A stretch of 64,000 nt of DNA from Amphiduros pacificus (taxonomy: Eukaryota; Annelida; Polychaeta; Phyllodocida; Hesionidae): NCBI GenBank assembly GCA_949316495.1, contig OX439007.1, positions 11,188,049 to 11,252,048 of the forward strand, in the 5' to 3' direction. The stretch's first letter is position 1; each line of letters opens with the position of its first letter. The position numbers were made by a program, and so were the translations under genes. The notes beneath the pieces are model-generated. The model saw only the letters and a program-made list of their open reading frames with translations. It searched no databases and was not told the DNA's origin. Positions 17,206 through 30,640 of this stretch are shown in pieces.

Positions 17206-20200
17206 TTAATTGGTCAAGGGCCTCATAATGTCAGAATCTATGAGAAGTTTTCCATTCACTCTCTTCCAAACCACCATATACCTAGGATTATAAAATACAA
17301 TATGAGTTCAGAAATATACATCCTTGATTAATGAATATAAGCTTATATGATAATAAGATATTTAAATAGGCAAATAATAATAATATGTTTTCCGTTTAAT
17401 TTGAATGAAAAGAAATGTCAGCCTTTATTAACAGTATATGATGTATCATTGTTAACGTATGCAAATGAGCAAGTTAGTATGGATAGATTGAGACTTACTG
17501 GCCCTTTTCAGCTGGGACCCCGGTCCGGTCTCTGACAGTGAAAGTCCCTCCACAGTCGACGACAACATCAGCAGAAATCTGCTCTATATCCCCCTGAACC
17601 TGGTCAGTCCGGATGATCTCTGCATGCGGGTACTCCTTGAATAGCTTGACCATACCTATAAAATATCAAAGTTTTTTATGCTGATGAAGCATGCTATTGA
17701 TTATTATTCTAAATTATGATCTAGTGTTCAATATGGCATTTAAGAGTCGAGATCTTACTAAATATCATGCTTTGACATATTTTCCTGATAATCTGGTAAC
17801 CAGTGGTAGGACCTTAATCTTATATACTTACTAGCTTTACCAGTTACCATAGGGCAACCAGGAAGGAGGGCCTTGGCATTGTCTGTATACATCTCATTAA
17901 CCAGGGCATCATAATCTCCAGCCAGAAACATCTGGTTCCATTTAGCATATCTGGATCTCAGCTCTCCTCTGATATCTGCAATAAATCCCCTGGTGGTGAA
18001 TTATTTATCAATAATTACTGATATATGTCAAATTGGTCAAATGTCTGCTTAACACGGACAAGAGTATTAGTTTGTCTAAGATGATTTTAAATATTTTATA
18101 GTTCAGTTGATGGTGAACCTGATATCGATAAGGTGACAGAGAATATGTTAGGTATATGTTATATAAACATACAAACATACATAAACATACATTGCTTTGT
18201 CATATATACCAGAGTATTCAGTAGAACCTTACCATGCCTGTCAGAGTTGGAAAAATCATGAGTGACAAACCATTTGTTTCCAATCTTTTTAAACATTGTG
18301 ATGTATCTGAAATGTGAATTAATAATATTTTACTAAGTACAGTACACACCTTTCTTTAAAACAAGCATGTTTTTTTTAGAAATAATCTCAGTGTATAGTA
18401 TTTTAATCATATGAATTAAACTAATTTTAGCTGAAGATGCTTTAATTTGTTCAGAGAATCATATTAATGAGAAAAATCAAAGTGATATTCTTACTTCCCA
18501 GCATAGACCATAACCCCATCTTTGGTTTTGCACGACAGGTTACCAGTCTGAACAGCATTCTCCTCTCCTCCATGGAATTCAACTTCGTCAATGACATAAT
18601 CAGTTACACCAAAGCCCTCGAATATTCCCACGAAAAGCATCATTATGTCTATAATAAACATATTGCACACATACTATTCAGTAAAGTTATTGAACACATT
18701 ATATTCAGTAAAGTTATTGCACACATTCTATTCAGTATTCATATTGCACACATTCTATTCAGTATTCATATTGCACACGTACTATTCAGTAAAGTTATTG
18801 CACACATTCTATTCAGTATTCATATTGCACACATACTATTCAGTAAACTCCATAAACATTTGAAAACATTATGTTCAATATACATTCCACGCATTGTCTT
18901 AAGGTAATATTATCTTGGATAATAGGTATGAGATAAAGAGACGCAATAATTGATGTTAAATGCCGCTCAGTGTGGTGAGCTGAGTGAACCAGCATATCTC
19001 AGAGATGGGGTGGGGGTTCAGGTATGGTGGTGGGAAAACAGTTATTCTTGCTTTGTGTCACAGACGGCAAGGACATTGGTTCACCCACCATCTCACCCAA
19101 ATGTTGCTGATGAGTAGGTCCTAAAGGCTGATAGCTATGTATATCATGATCACCTTGTTTTAGCTCGACTTGTTAGCTGGTAGTGCAGAGGTAGTGTGAT
19201 TTGATTTATGTATGTGATGAAATGTTAGTGTTAAGTATGAATATGGTCAGCCTCCAGGGCTGGGTTGTATCAACAGGGTCCGGGTCCAAATAGGGCGTCC
19301 AAATCGGGGTTGAATCTCGAAATGGACCCAAATGTAGTGTATATACAAGGTTAACATCAAAATCGGTGTTTACAAAATTTGGGGATGGACCCTGAAATGC
19401 AACACATGTAGATTTGAAATCGGCTTGTTTTCCACAGAGAACTGGCATATAACTCAAGAACTGTGTCCAGTAAGAAGGTAATGACAAATATTACGAAAAT
19501 AAATATGAATCGATGTGTCAGGCTGGTGTCTTTGGCATGAGGTTTGATTGTAGATTTGTGGAATAATCCAGTGCCCAATTTATATGAGATCTTTGTTAAC
19601 TAAGTAAACGTATTGCACACAACATTTGTATAATCCATACGGTGTAATCTTCGAATCTCACATTTAATCAGAGACATTTAAAACAGAAATTGGAAACAAG
19701 CTGACATTCTGCAATATCACTCAGATGAACCGATCTCGTGGCGGCGCCATTGTCGTCACTTCCTGTTTCCCACATGTGGCCATTTGGCAAGTTTGACAAT
19801 GGAATTTTCACTGTTTTTTCTGTACAAATGGACCATGTTATCGTCTTTAGATACTCATGTTGACATTAAGTGGATGCAATAGATTATAAAGGTACTGTTT
19901 TACAGCATTTAGATGGATAACTGTTTTGTAATTTGTGCAAAAACGATTGCGCGAGACCATGTGAGAGTTGGATGGTGCGCTGTGCTGACACCTAATGGCA
20001 AACCTACTCTTTCCAATTTCTGTTTATGTATCACTGATTTAATCAAATGCAAATCTTGGTTTTTCTCGGTGCTGACCTTGGCGACCGGAAATGACTTCCT
20101 CCTTCTCCTCCATGTAGACTTTAGCTCCCGGGGCATACATGTTTACTATTCCAGCATAATCCTTGAGCTTAACAAGTCTGCTGAACTCTGCAGCTATGGC

Positions 20201-20563
20201 GTCAACCCCGGCCCTGGCATTAGCTCCTGTCAAATATGAACATCATCTGATAAAATGTTTCACAAAGTTGTGTCCTTCTTTGTGAGAGCAAATCATGACA
20301 TCTTAAGCAACACATCTGCTAGTATTACATACATGGACAAAATACATGCAATGAAGAGAAATATTAACACTGTGTTTTGTTTTTGTATTAAAAGAGAAAA
20401 CAGTGATACTGCCATATAATCGTACATGTTGATTGAATGTGATTTATTTACTTCTGATGACATCAACTGCAGGTAAAAAACGCCTGAAATATCTATGTCT
20501 GTATAGTTATTTCTTGTGATATTAAAATCCTTATTTAAAAACTGAAAACGACTTACCCTCCAT
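17206..20563 (-). CDS. Gene B: two-domain SnoaL-like/DUF4440 (NTF2-fold) protein, 7 coding exons
   Basis: Exons on the minus strand: 20557-20587 (ATG at 20563-20561), 20077-20226, 18495-18648, 18233-18306, 17832-17975, 17499-17655, 17206-17281. Exon lengths and phases equal those of gene A, giving 253 codons. Domain 1 begins MEGANARAGVDAIAAEFSRL; domain 2 begins DIRGELRSRYAKWNQMFLAG and ends near YMVVWKRVNGKLLIDSDIMR. Soluble, with no targeting signal; function unknown. It is closest to gene A: their exon 6 sequences differ at only about 15 of 157 positions by eye, although exons 2, 3 and 5 diverge far more. A splice acceptor (CAG at 20590-20588) lies 24 bases before the ATG. Intron 2 carries a 27-bp array against the exon-3 acceptor. 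Confidence 0.86.
18655..18850. repeat. 27-bp minisatellite beside the exon-3 acceptor of gene B
   Basis: Units read ATTGCACACATTCTATTCAG plus 7 bases, in two flavours (TATTCAT and TAAAGTT), about 7 copies. The array lies 6 bp from exon 3 (which starts at 18648), inside the region where the branch point would be. On the minus strand each unit contains TACTGAAT, which resembles a branch-site sequence. Confidence 0.9.
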
Positions 20564-20587
20564 TTTAAGTTTTGAAGATGACTAAAA

Positions 20588-23500
20588 CTGAAAAGAAATA
20601 AATGAATGTTGAATAATAATAACATAGTATTTTAGATATTTTAGGAAAGTGTAAATTTATGGCATTAATTCATCTGTTGTAAAAAAAAATCAAACACTTT
20701 GATGTAATTGAACCACAATATAGATGCTTACAGGTTGTGTCGTCGGTGTTATTGTCGGAGTTAGTCCAGGATGTTAGGGGCCACATAGGGGCAGAAAAGG
20801 GCATATATAGTGTGTCAGATATGCTAATAGGTTGGGATAATAACACATAATTGACCAACATTGGGCCGTATGTGACCTTGCAATTAACAATCATTTCACA
20901 ATAAGGCCAATTGCAACAACCTGAACCTGGTTTGCCTATTTTTCCTCATTTCAATTGAATGACATATCATAATAAATATTCAGATAAATTGTGAAAAAAA
21001 ATGTTTCTCTTCCGGTTTGACCGCTTTCAGCGATTGTGTGGCTAAGGTATTGTAACTTTGCTTTCAAGGTTAAATATTTTCTCTTGAAGGAATAACACAT
21101 CATGATTTCATTCTTGCTTTGACATGTTCCAAGTTGTCAGAATTGTTAAATACATATACAGCTTGACTTTCAATATTAAAATGGATAACAGCTAATTTAC
21201 GACATTGGAGAATTTGTTTCATCAGTAGGATAATGTCAAACAATACAGTAAAAAGGATTGATATTCTTAGATTATTACTTATAATGTTTACAAAATGAGA
21301 CTAAGATGAATTATAGACAGTTGAAATTTCAAATGGCATTCCTTATAATATGTTACCTGGGGTATAACACATCGCTGATATTTCCACTTAATGAGTCAAT
21401 ACTAAAGCTACTATCATCACTTTGAAAACAAAATACATTAATTATTATCATAATAAATGCGAGGAAGATTCATTACCTGTTGAAATCTGGATTAATATTT
21501 TCCCTTCAAATGCAATTTATATTTCCAAATATGTAAAGTTAAACGACCTATTTAAAAATTGTTAATATAAAAGCGTTTGGAGACAATTTTGGGTTTGTAC
21601 TTGGCTCGGCACAACCTTCAGCCTCTTCAGCTAATCCTTCCTCTACTATCGCCCTTTTATAGAGTTAAGAAAACTGGGTTGAAGGGTCGAAGTGAGGTTA
21701 AACATACAACACTTGTATCTAGACAAACAAGTCAGTGTGGGAACATCTTGTTTAAACACACCACTTTCTATAGGTTAATTTCTTAGTTAAATAGAGTTTG
21801 TGTCAGGGAATGTGAAACAGACCTGAGGCATGAGTCTACTATTTGATATGTGGGACCAGGGCATACGAAAGTTTAGAATAGTTGAAAAGTTGAAAGGCCT
21901 ATTTTTTGTCTTTGCTACAAGAGGCGCACCATTGCATTTCTGTTATATTCCTTGTTTTCAAGATAGACAGCGCTTTTGCAGCCAATGGCGACAATTTTTA
22001 GTGGTCAACCTCACTTCATATTTTGGTTTTGGTTTATTGTCTATTCATGTTGACTTTTATTGCATTTGCAAAACATAGAGGGAATCTGAAAAGCTAAGAT
22101 AGTGTTTTATTTTCTCATTAATTTTTATTTTTTTTTTTTAATTAATGAAATGCAAATGCCCCCTTGTATCATATAAACAACTTAAAGGATGAAAGCCCCC
22201 TTGAGTCATATAAACAATTTAAAGGATGAAAGCTGAAATCAGAACCTTGGGTAAAAACATTTTAAATCCATGTATACAGTTTTTGGACTTTCATGTCCTT
22301 AAAGCGGTTCCTGGTCTATAAACCCGATTTCAGGTCCATTTGATCAGGTCTAAAATTATCATCGTTCTATTGTGTAAAATTCCAGGCATATTCAGTGGGA
22401 TCTGAAGTGAGCACATCATTATTCCATATGATACTTTATTGCGATAAATCGCGCATACATCGTTAATCATATTTACTGGTATTTATATGAATATCCCACA
22501 TAATACTTGACAGCGGGTTTAACCCTTTCAAAATTTAAAACTAACTATGAAGACAGGTCTGCTATGCCTCTGTCATCTTTATACTTACAGCCATTTGTGA
22601 AGTCAAAATACAATTAAATCCCTCATTAAATTCACAAGTAAAAGGAACATACATATATTTTTGCATGGTTGTAGACCTTTGAAGTTAGTAGGTTAAGCTT
22701 AGATTAAATGTGTTAGACAATACATGAAGTATGTCATTTAGGGCATCAACGTTTATCAACACACACACGTCCGCATTAAGTAAGACACCTCATAGCTTTA
22801 CTGTGGCATAAGTTGACATTTATTTTCACCAGAAAGTTAATGATTATCAGCGGTGATGAGGGAAGTGTGCCAAGCTCAGGGTTATGGATGCTGATGGTAT
22901 GTGACTAATTACTCTTACACATGTCACTAGCTCACTCCATATTATTATTAAGAATGTTCATATAATTATTAGCTATAAGATCTTGCATTTAAATGTATAT
23001 TTAAATGAATTTATAATTGGTTTTTAATAGTTTGGTGGGGTTCTATATAACGTGAGTGTTCTGTACAATATCAACAAATACTTCCTTTACAAAGCAGAAT
23101 AAATTATTATAATCCACAGCATTTCTTGTTTGGTTGAACACATACCAGTCCCAAATAGCTGCCTTAAAACGTAATGTTGCTTAAAACATGGCCTGTTTGA
23201 CATTTTGGTTCGGATATGAGGCTGCGAGATGTGAGGATAAAGGCCTGGAAAGGTAACCTCACTTGTTAGAAGTAATGCCTTTGTTTATATGAACAGCGTA
23301 ATTTCAATCATTTCATGAATCTGTTTTTTTCAATTTTTTGGTAAGAATTAGTTTAGATATGAAAAGTTACAAATTGTTTGCTTACATTTCTGCATCAAAA
23401 GTTTGATGACACAGGATTGACCTTTTGACCTATTTTGTGATTGGTCAGGCCTTGGTTGAGGCCCCTATAGGTTTTGTGAAAGGGGCCTATATGGGTAACG

Positions 23501-24037
23501 GAATTGAACCAGAACAGAGGCACACAGCTGAAAGACATGCTGTGTTATATTGCATTAAGTATTGTAATAATGCAACAATAGATAATGTCATTACTCATTA
23601 TGTGAAGTGAAGGGTACTCATCATCTTGGACTTTAAATGGTTAAAATTTCAGCTGTACCTGAAGTGATTTTTGACTTTCCATCAGTCATTTCTTTGGACT
23701 GCCTCAGGAAATGTTAGATGGCCAAAGTAAGAAAAAGGCCCCATTTAGAAAACATGATTCATGCTGGAAAATATGGTAACTTGATACACATCCTCCATTT
23801 AAACAAATAGCTAAATAATAAGGAATTGTTAAAAGACAAACACAAAATGACACCATAAAGTATTTTATTAAAAGTGATCTATCTATTTTGATCTTTGACA
23901 GAGTTCTAGTATAAACTACATGACAAGGCGTGTTCACATTTGAGTCCTTTGAGTCGCATACAATAAGCCTATTTGCATGTTTGTATGGTAGAAGAGAGGT
24001 ACTGCCCTTGTTGCTGTTTGTTTTGTGGCCTATCCCA
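20588..24037. other. Intergenic stretch between genes B and C
   Basis: About 3.4 kb with no supported exon. It contains a two-copy tandem repeat of roughly 42 bp at about 22157-22230 (shared AAAGGATGAAAGC). Short open frames here show no family features. The promoter and non-coding first exon of gene B should lie in the left part. Confidence 0.45.
23864..23869 (-). terminator. Candidate polyadenylation signal of gene C
   Basis: AATAAA on the minus strand, about 170 bp 3' of the gene C stop codon. A matching signal lies at nearly the same distance behind gene D. Confidence 0.5.
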
Positions 24038-27000
24038 TTACTTGTTTGAGGTTATTGGGTTGATAATGTCACTGTGAATGCATAATTTGCCATTCACCCT
24101 TTTCCAAACGAGTGTATACCTGAAAATGTAAAATATTGTACAGTTTATCAAATAATATATATCATTGCCAAATAAAAAACACAATTCAGACAAATAAGAT
24201 TTGTGTATTTTATGATGAACTTACAGTCCCCTGTCAACAGGTACTCCTGTGTTGTCCAGAGAGGTATATTGTCCTCCACTATCTACGACTACATCATCGG
24301 AAATCTTCACAACATCGCCCATCACCTGATCTGTCCTGAAGATCTGGGGCATGGGATATTCCTTAAATAGTGTTATGACATCTTGAAAGAAAGGAAGGCA
24401 ACATTAGACTTTTACATATTGTTGTCCCATAAGATATAATCATTGGAAATAAAAGAAAAATATCTGTTAATGAAGTATAAACATTTCTAAGTAATCAATC
24501 CCCTGTCTTACAAATGGCACATATTTACAGATACAGAATATATTTACAGATATCTTTTGTAATATCTCAAACTAGAGCAAGATAAACATCCCCACAGAGT
24601 TGAACATGTTCTCAAAGTTTCATTATCTCATGTGAGTCATCTTATCCCAATCTTCCCTTATTGTTTTATTGTTTGAGTCCTTTGCATTTTAAAGTATGTA
24701 ATGATTTTTACTCACCAGCTTTGCCTTTCACCATAGGGTATCCAGGAATCAGTATTCTAACATCATCCGTGTACATTTCATTGACAAGTTCAGGAAAGTT
24801 TTTGGCAGAAATTAGCTGGTTAAGTTTTGCAAATCTTTCCCTCAACTCTGCTCTGATGTCTGAAATAAAGACCAGAATGGTCAACAGTCGATTGATGTCT
24901 GATATAAAGACCAGAATGGTCAACAGTCGATTGATGTCTTGAAAAAAGACCAGAATGGTCAACAGTCGATTGATGTCTTGAAAAAAGACCAGAATGGTCA
25001 ACAGTCGATTGATGTCTAAAATAAAGACCAGAATGGTCAACAGTCGATTGATGTCTGAAATAAAGACCAGAATGGTTAACAGTCGATTGATGTCTAAAAT
25101 AAAGACCAGAATGGTCAACAGTCGATTGATGTCTGAAATAAAGACCAGAATGGTTAACAGTCGATTGATGTCTAAAATAAAGACCAGAATGGTTAACAGT
25201 CGATTGTTATTTCAATGGACTAGTTTTATATTTTATAAGCATATTATTAGACATTTATACAGAATCCGAGTCACGTCTTAATGAACATGAAGCTATTTAA
25301 CTCCATTGATAAAGTATCTGATCATATGTACATTTAAAATTGGGTTTATTTATCATTCAATTGCACAGACCTCTATTTGAATGAATACTATATAATTCAT
25401 CATTTTTATTATGTATTCACCAGAAGAATTGCCAAACATAAAGTAAGTTATGTAACACTACCATATTTCTTGTCAGTGTTGGAGAAGTCATGAGTGATAA
25501 ACCAATGATTTCCGATTTTCTTGAACACAGAGATGGTCCTGAAAGTTGAAATAGACATCCATTAACGAGAAGATATTGCCCAGAATTGTTATTTCACAGA
25601 ATTTATTAAACTTCTACAGTCATAGGACAGGAAGATACAGAATCTCATCTGGGATCATTTATTGTACTCTGGGAGTCTACATAAATTTTTTGTAAGCCCT
25701 GCATGGCATGATATTCGATTGAGTGAGATCCTAATGGGAGATTTAATTGGTTCTGATTAACATGTTCTCCTGGCACAGACAACGTCAATTTTGACCTATG
25801 TGGTTCGATGGTAAATGTTTGGATTCTGATTGTGTCAGAATTGAATCAACTTGATTTAGATATGTTATAGAACAGGTAACATCCAAAAAACTGTTATCAT
25901 TTATCCTTGTTTCATGAATTTAATGAGGTTTTTAACATTGATGAATGTGCAATCTCATTATGCACTCTCATTGCTTTTACAGCTTTACTACCTGTATCAC
26001 AATTAAACACAATACGTGTGAATGCAATTGTGACCATGCAACAGTTACGCCGGTCTCAAACCAAAGATTTTCATTGATGTCCCCTAATTGCATTTCATAT
26101 TGATCATAATCATTGAGGCTTTTTTCATTCATTCTACTTGCTGTGAGGTTAGGAGACTTTCCTTCCTCTCGTTAATTATATGTAGTATATTAAGTATGAG
26201 TTTAGTAAACTTACTTTCCTTTGAAACATTCGTCCCCATTTTTGTTCCTTGCTATAAAATGACCAATGGCCGTGCAGCTGTCAGCTCCACCAATAAAATC
26301 TTCTATGTTCATTTCCCAGTCCTTGACACCAAATACTTCAAACAATGCTGCGGCCTCCATTATGCCTAGAATCATATGTCAATAGATTTTGGTTTTTTAT
26401 TTCATTTATTTCTTTGTTTCTTTATTTCTTTATTGATTTATTGAACAAGTTAATAAAATTTTCCACTAAGGCTAATGGAATATTTTTAATATTAATTAAC
26501 TAATTAATTAACTAAATTTTTGATATGTTTATCCCTATAATTGTTTGGTTTAGTCGCTGATATATTTACCTTGTCTTCCCATTACAGGCTCATCCTTGCC
26601 TTCCATGTAAATCTTAGCATCAGGGGAATACAAATTTGCCAACCCAGCAAAGTCCTTTTCATCTGCCAGACGTTTGTACTCTTTCAACAATGCATCAACT
26701 GCACTCCGGGCATCAGCTCCTGTCAAGGAATAATACTAACTCAAAGTTCAGAATTTTATTTGGGATAACCAAAACATAACAATCTGTCACCGGAAATATG
26801 TATACTGAGTACATGATATTCTTTTAAGATCGGATCGGTCAAAGATCATGATCAGAAGTATAATGCCTCAAAGGTTTGATAAATTGGGGAAATTGTGCAA
26901 ATCCAACTCATTATCAAATATCTGGGTTTTTTAAACTGAAGAAAATTCCAAAATGGAGACAGAGCTGGTTTATTCTGAGAATAGTCTCGCAGTGATAGCT

Positions 27001-28105
27001 TGTTATCCTTTGAATACTCCGATATTTGCGGTCTTTACACAAGGGGATTCTCGTTATGGATAATGTAACTTTACAAAGATTTGGGGTATGTTTTGTGGTA
27101 TGTTTTGTGGTCAGGAAACCGTAATACAAACAAGCTAAGTGCCAAGTAAGTGCTGTGCTTATGAGACTACTGTTGTGATTTGTAAGACCTGCATAAGACA
27201 AATAGCTTTGATTTGATTTTAGTTAATATGTTGGCCGCTCCACTTTTGTCTCGTTGGCACTCAGAGCCTACACAGTATGGCTACAGCCGCCACACAGCTA
27301 AAGGGAAGATCAACAACGCAATCTCCGATGGACAATCATGCAGGCCTCTGCCCCACTTTGAAGATGCCCCATTGTTTACCAAGCAGGTGTATGCACCAGA
27401 TCACAGGTCAGCTGTGAAAGGTTTGTTGACAAAGTGTTCAATAGATGAATTTGAAGACTCATCTACATTCTAATGGTAGACATTTATGAAGGGGTAAAAT
27501 GCATTTGTTCATAACATTTAGGGTAAATATTATCGAAGGCAAACGTGCCTGTACAATTAAAATTTTAAAATTTAGACTTCCTTAAGATCAATTGCATGAA
27601 TACAAACAATGAATTGTTTGATAAGCTCGCCAACAATAACTTTCATAAATATACCCAGTGATTCTCTAAATAAAACACAGTAGATTAAGTGACGCAAAAA
27701 CTGGTATTTATTATACACAATTGTGAGGTCAATACATTAATTTCTAAAGTTAAAAGTTGAGTTCAGATTTGAATTGGTAATATGTTACAACGATAGAGCG
27801 TATTTAATTGGGAGAGCAGATTAGATTAAGATTGAACAGATCATTATTTATATAATAAATGTGAAGGTGACAGATTTGCTTTCCAGGTTTTTAGTGAAGC
27901 AAGAAAGATGACATACAGCAAATCTATACAGAATTATCATATATTGTGATGTCTCTTTTTTAAACCTACAGTACATATGTCTGAGGAGGTCATCTGTGAG
28001 CCATATTTATTCTATTCATGAAATACTTGATTCTATCCTGATCTCATTCATATCTCAGTTACTTGCCATAAGGTGAAAACAAAATGTATTGGACTTACCC
28101 TCCAT
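24038..28105 (-). CDS. Gene C: two-domain SnoaL-like/DUF4440 (NTF2-fold) protein, 7 coding exons
   Basis: Exons on the minus strand: 28099-28129 (ATG at 28105-28103), 26570-26719, 26215-26365, 25462-25538, 24716-24859, 24225-24381, 24038-24119. Together they encode 255 residues. Domain 1 includes SAVDALLKEYKRLADEKDFA and ends TISVFKKIGNHWFITHDFSN; domain 2 starts DIRAELRERFAKLNQLISAK and ends YTLVWKRVNGKLCIHSDI. Closest to gene D, sharing the IMEAAA start of exon 3, the one-codon shorter exon 3, the one-codon longer exon 4 and the longer C-terminus. The TTTCAG acceptor before the ATG shows an upstream non-coding exon. The acceptor of exon 5 is embedded in a 39-bp array of duplicate acceptors, all in frame, so this exon may have several starts. 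Function unknown. Confidence 0.86.
24855..25205. repeat. 39-bp minisatellite repeating the exon-5 splice acceptor of gene C, in frame
   Basis: Nine exact-length units (9 x 39 = 351 bp) begin GATGTCT at 24855, 24894, 24933, 24972, 25011, 25050, 25089, 25128 and 25167. On the minus strand every unit contains a pyrimidine-rich stretch and an AG before ACATC (CAG, AAG or TAG). The real acceptor of exon 5 is the innermost one (24861-24860). Because 39 is 13 codons and no unit holds an in-frame stop, use of any outer acceptor would add a multiple of 13 residues resembling DINRLLTILVFIS at the start of domain 2. Confidence 0.95.
27221..27473 (+). CDS. Unrecognised coding-like segment inside gene C intron 1
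   Basis: An open frame ending at 27473 is richer in GC and less repetitive than its surroundings. It contains plausible protein sequence (HTAKGKINNAISDGQSCRPL; DAPLFTKQVYAPDHRSAVKG). A pyrimidine-rich ATTTTAG just before 27221 could be an acceptor, making this the last exon of a plus-strand gene; a retrocopy fragment or chance open frame is also possible. I do not recognise the family and see no partner exon. Confidence 0.25.
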
Positions 28106-28129
28106 TGTGTGAGGTTGGATTCAAACGAC

Positions 28130-28705
28130 CTGAAATATACAAATATGCAAACTAATATTGAAAAGAAAAATGCAACTTGCTTGTGTAAAATAAATTAATC
28201 AAAAATATGATCTAAAATACCTTTTTGTAGTCAGATAAATGAGTACAAAGCTTCTGTGAGCCCTGGGAAAGATCAATGAATCCTGTGAAAGTGGCACAGT
28301 ATTGCAAATATTATAATGTATTAACAGAAATGATATACTGATGGCATGCTTGGAAACATATGTAATGGTAGAACAAAACAAGCTCTCCATTCATCACGCT
28401 ATTATGTACCATATTGTCCCAGGCAATTTCACAATATATCATGGAAATAATGTTTGGTTCAGAATGACTTTCAAATCTATCATTAGACAAACAATTGTTA
28501 TGAGCTGTTAAGTGTGCTATATACAATGTGATAAATGTCTAATAACCATGCTCCTGTGAGTGATTGATTTTTTTATCACGTTTACCCCATTGACATACTA
28601 TGTACAAATGACTGGTGTAATACGACCTAGGGTAAATGTGGGTATAAGGATGCTAAGACACGGGCTGTAATTGTATAAACAATCTCGGCTCATTACCAAT
28701 GAATC
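28130..28705. other. Upstream flank of gene C
   Basis: AT-rich, with no supported exon; the promoter or non-coding first exon of gene C may lie here or beyond. Confidence 0.3.
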
Positions 28706-28925
28706 TTTTATGTCATCAGTTTATGTCATTAGTTTATGTCATCAGTTTATGTCATCAGTTTATGTCATCAGTTTATGTCATTAGTTTATGTCATTAGTTT
28801 ATGTCATTAGTTTATGTCATTAGTTTATGTCATTAGTTTATGTCATTAGTTTATGTCATTAGTTTATGTCATTAGTTTATGTCATTAGTTTATGTCATTA
28901 GTTTATGTCATTAGTTTATGTCATA
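28706..28925. repeat. 13-bp minisatellite, about 17 units
   Basis: The unit is GTTTATGTCATTA, with C in place of T in the early copies (GTCATCA). The period is constant. Confidence 0.95.
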
Positions 28926-29080
28926 AGTTATTAGTATATTTCTTTCTTGGTTGACGTATCATTCCCTCATGAGGAAAACAAACTATTTGAAAGTAAAGGC
29001 TTTGGTATGGAGCCAGAATAAGTTAAATGGGGAAGGACACAGTGTAAGTATGGTGGTAATGGAAATATATGGTGGTAATG

Positions 29081-29082
<2 letters not shown>

Positions 29083-29172
<90 letters not shown>
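29083..29172. repeat. (TA)n microsatellite
   Basis: A pure TA dinucleotide run following a short duplicated TATGGTGGTAATGGAA. Confidence 0.98.
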
Positions 29173-29177
<5 letters not shown>

Positions 29178-30104
29178 TATGAAGCTTATATATGATACGT
29201 CCCCTGAGAAAGGTTTATCTCCCGTCGGTGTCTGTGTAATAATGATATCACAATGATGCGCCTATTACTCTTAAGTGCAGGGCTTGGCAAATGAACAATC
29301 GGGGTGGGGTCCAAAATGTCCCCATCATTTAGAAAGTAAATATGAACATTGATGTTTCATGATGGGTCAGGACAAAGATCAATCACATTTGGAACTATGT
29401 CCGGCCATTTGCATGTATCAGCTTAATACTGTCTGCACATGGAGTCTGCATGATAAACCACAGAGGATTAAATGTAGTTTATCATATAGCAAGGAGAAAC
29501 ATGACTAAAAACAAATTCCAACGGTTCTATTTTTTAACGTAAAATATGTCAAAATATCTATTTATGGCTTATTTGATTCCAAGAAAATATTAGACATAGT
29601 GTGTCAATGTATGACATTTATTTTATTAAAAGCTTAACATAACAAGGACATATCATTGTACCAAATTAATACAATTTTCTATGGATATACAATAATGCCA
29701 AAATTATTTCTGAAAGTTACATTTGATAGGAGTCTTCATTGTTTAAAATGATACAAAACAAATTTTAGTTCAAGAAACCTGTGTTTAAAATGATACTGTA
29801 AATTAGTCAATTGTCAAGACGAATTACCCAGATTCATTTTGAGAGAACGCGATACAATATCGTATTGTTTTACTTACTAAAACGAGTACCAGTAAGGGAT
29901 TAGAAATTCATCATTTCTTTTTTATCAACCACTTATATCACAATATCAAGTTCAAAGGTGGCAGAACAAAGTACCTGACTTGAGAGATGCTTTACTGGAA
30001 ACGAAATCCAGTAATATCCAGCATTTAATCACATATAATAGGTGATTAAAAGGAAAATAGTGTAATGTCAAAGATGCATTAACAGGGTTGATATTGTGGA
30101 ATAT
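29173..30104. other. Gene-free stretch
   Basis: No supported exon, repeat array or RNA gene seen. Confidence 0.3.
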
Positions 30105-30640
30105 ATATGACGTGTACTTTCCATTTAGAGAAATCAGGCACACTTTCAAACTCTATATGGCTATATTGATTTCTATTATGAGTGAACCCACTGAGTAAAT
30201 ATCAATATGGTAGCTCCCAAGGAAACTTATATTCTATTTTTCGAATTCAAGTTAAATATATAAAATGTTTCTGGACACACTTCGCTTAGCATTTGGATGC
30301 ATGCTTTATATACCAACCTACCTACAGAGAATCAACTGGAAACTGATGTCTTAATTCTAAATGAGGCATGAATTGAATATATCTACTTCTTCATTTGATC
30401 TATTTGAATTAAGTTTGATATAATCTTTGACACACATTTTTAAAATATTGGAGAATATAAGAAAATTTTGGTCCATAATTCTAACTGCTCTCTGAAATTT
30501 ATGAAAAGCTCCCTTAAAAAATAACTTGGTAAAGTGATGAAGATCTTGACCATTTCTGTGATTTACAATGGGTAAAGTGCAAAAGGGCTGGGGTCCAATT
30601 TCCGGTTGGGACAAGTGCTTTTTTCATGGTAAAGATAGGT
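30105..30640. repeat. Interspersed repeat, copy 1 (partner at 50925-51440)
   Basis: Shares ordered blocks with 50925-51440: TGACGTGTACTT, GTTAAATATATAAAATG, TCTGGACA and GAGAATCAACT. Its right part (30540-30625) has a B-box-like GGGGTCCAATTTCCGG followed by a T run, as at 49320-49395. It could be an old SINE family or a diverged segmental duplication of sequence upstream of the SnoaL-like genes. Confidence 0.6.

Noticed and set aside
18467-18907. Plus-strand frame of 146 codons
   Set aside because: Antisense to exon 3 of gene B plus the adjacent 27-bp repeat.
19913-20239. Plus-strand frame of 108 codons
   Set aside because: Antisense to exon 2 of gene B; the minus strand has the conserved domain and splice sites.
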